The translations under genes and the position numbers were made by a program. Below the pieces are notes generated by a model. That model saw only the letters and a list, made by a program, of their open reading frames with translations. It ran no database searches and had not been told where the DNA came from. DNA of 5,255 nt. Origin: Planctomicrobium sp. (GTDB taxonomy: Bacteria > Planctomycetota > Planctomycetia > Planctomycetales > Planctomycetaceae). This document shows, piece after piece, positions 5,044-5,255 of this stretch (within the stretch, counting starts at the first letter, position 1; the number at the start of each line of letters is the position of its first letter). The DNA lies in NCBI GenBank assembly GCA_029259835.1, contig JAJDEL010000007.1:1-5255 (forward strand). The letters are read 5' to 3'.

Positions 5044-5255
5044 ATGTGGGCAAGGTTTGTCAAACAATCAAGAATCGTCCTGGTCTTCACCACCTTCTTT
5101 CTGCCTGCGATTGCCAGCGCACAAACGGTAGGGCCAGAAGCTCTTTTGGGTTATCAACCTGCACAAAAGGATGATGTGCAAATTGAGACGCCGACTGCTG
5201 AAGAAGTTTCCAAATGCAAAGTGAAAGTCGAGCAGGAAGGGAAGCGGTCTGGCTA
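5044..5255 (+). CDS. Secreted protein, 3'-truncated by the window end
   Basis: The frame from ATG 5044 stays open to the last base, giving 70 complete codons. GGAG (5031-5034) lies 9 nt before the ATG and an in-frame TGA at 5035 rules out a longer form, so the start is well fixed (an in-frame TTG at 5041 is less likely). Residues 1-26 form a signal peptide: basic M-W-A-R-F-V-K-Q-S-R, core I-V-L-V-F-T-T-F-F-L, and A-S-A before the cut at Q27. The mature start has A-L-L-G-Y-Q-P (33-39) and then an E-E-V-S-K-C-K-V-K-V-E-Q-E-G stretch (53-66). This resembles, from memory, the opening of planctomycete secreted proteins that continue into D-T-N-G-D-N-type repeat sequence, but that part lies outside the window, so no function is assigned. 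It begins after the strong terminator at 4877-4918 and so should have its own promoter; I could not pick one. Confidence 0.8.
   Translation, partial: MWARFVKQSRIVLVFTTFFLPAIASAQTVGPEALLGYQPAQKDDVQIETPTAEEVSKCKVKVEQEGKRSG

Noticed and set aside
4992..5174. 60-aa plus-strand frame starting with GTG at 4992
   Set aside because: It overlaps, in another frame, the secreted-protein start at 5044, which has an SD and a proper signal peptide.

Overview
The window looks like a piece of a Planctomycetota chromosome, probably the Planctomycetaceae/Gimesia side, although genus is an inference. The main evidence is the gene at 3499-4563. It joins a type IV prepilin-like N-terminus to a DUF1559 body and ends in the H-x-G-G...D-G-S-V signature, a family hugely expanded in planctomycetes. 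A tiny acidic lipoprotein follows it. A secreted FG-GAP/VCBS propeller protein and balanced base composition (roughly half GC by eye) fit the same picture. No tRNA, rRNA, CRISPR array, insertion sequence or integrase is visible.

Layout. 1-146: short flank with no supportable gene and a small hairpin just past the end of the first gene. 147-1310 (minus): exported FG-GAP/VCBS repeat protein. 1311-1578: divergent intergenic region with a candidate promoter (1435-1462) and a GC-rich 7-bp hairpin (1495-1512), both facing the next gene. 1579-2487 (plus): ZIP-family metal transporter with a histidine-rich cytoplasmic-type loop. 2539-3174 (plus): 211-aa protein, 51 nt after the transporter and with its own strong ribosome binding site. 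It reads as a divergent relative of the DUF4263/Shedu (SduA) nuclease-like fold with substituted catalytic positions. 3175-3498: 324-nt intergenic region with a weak terminator, a perfect inverted repeat inside a possible promoter, and a long pyrimidine tract before the next ribosome binding site. 3499-4563 (plus): DUF1559 pseudopilin-like protein, followed by a clear terminator. About 4650-4835 (plus): very acidic mini-lipoprotein, followed by a second very clear terminator. 5044-5255 (plus): start of a secreted protein that runs off the window.

How the genes relate. The VCBS gene is divergent from the rest. The transporter and the DUF4263-like gene may share a transcript. The DUF1559 and lipoprotein genes look like a two-gene unit, separated by an internal terminator that would make the lipoprotein depend on read-through. 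Four of the six products are exported or surface-directed and one is a membrane protein. The DUF4263-like protein is the only apparent cytoplasmic one and the least ordinary.

The most interesting item is that DUF4263/Shedu-like protein. It keeps the family's layout (helical N-terminus with a H-P-W turn, A-D-F strand, S/T-rich turn, A-L-x-x-h-x-x-W helix, I-G strand, R-I-R-S-Y-D-W-L end) but has Q and T where the E-x-K/E catalytic pair is expected. This assignment comes from remembered motif patterns, not from a search.
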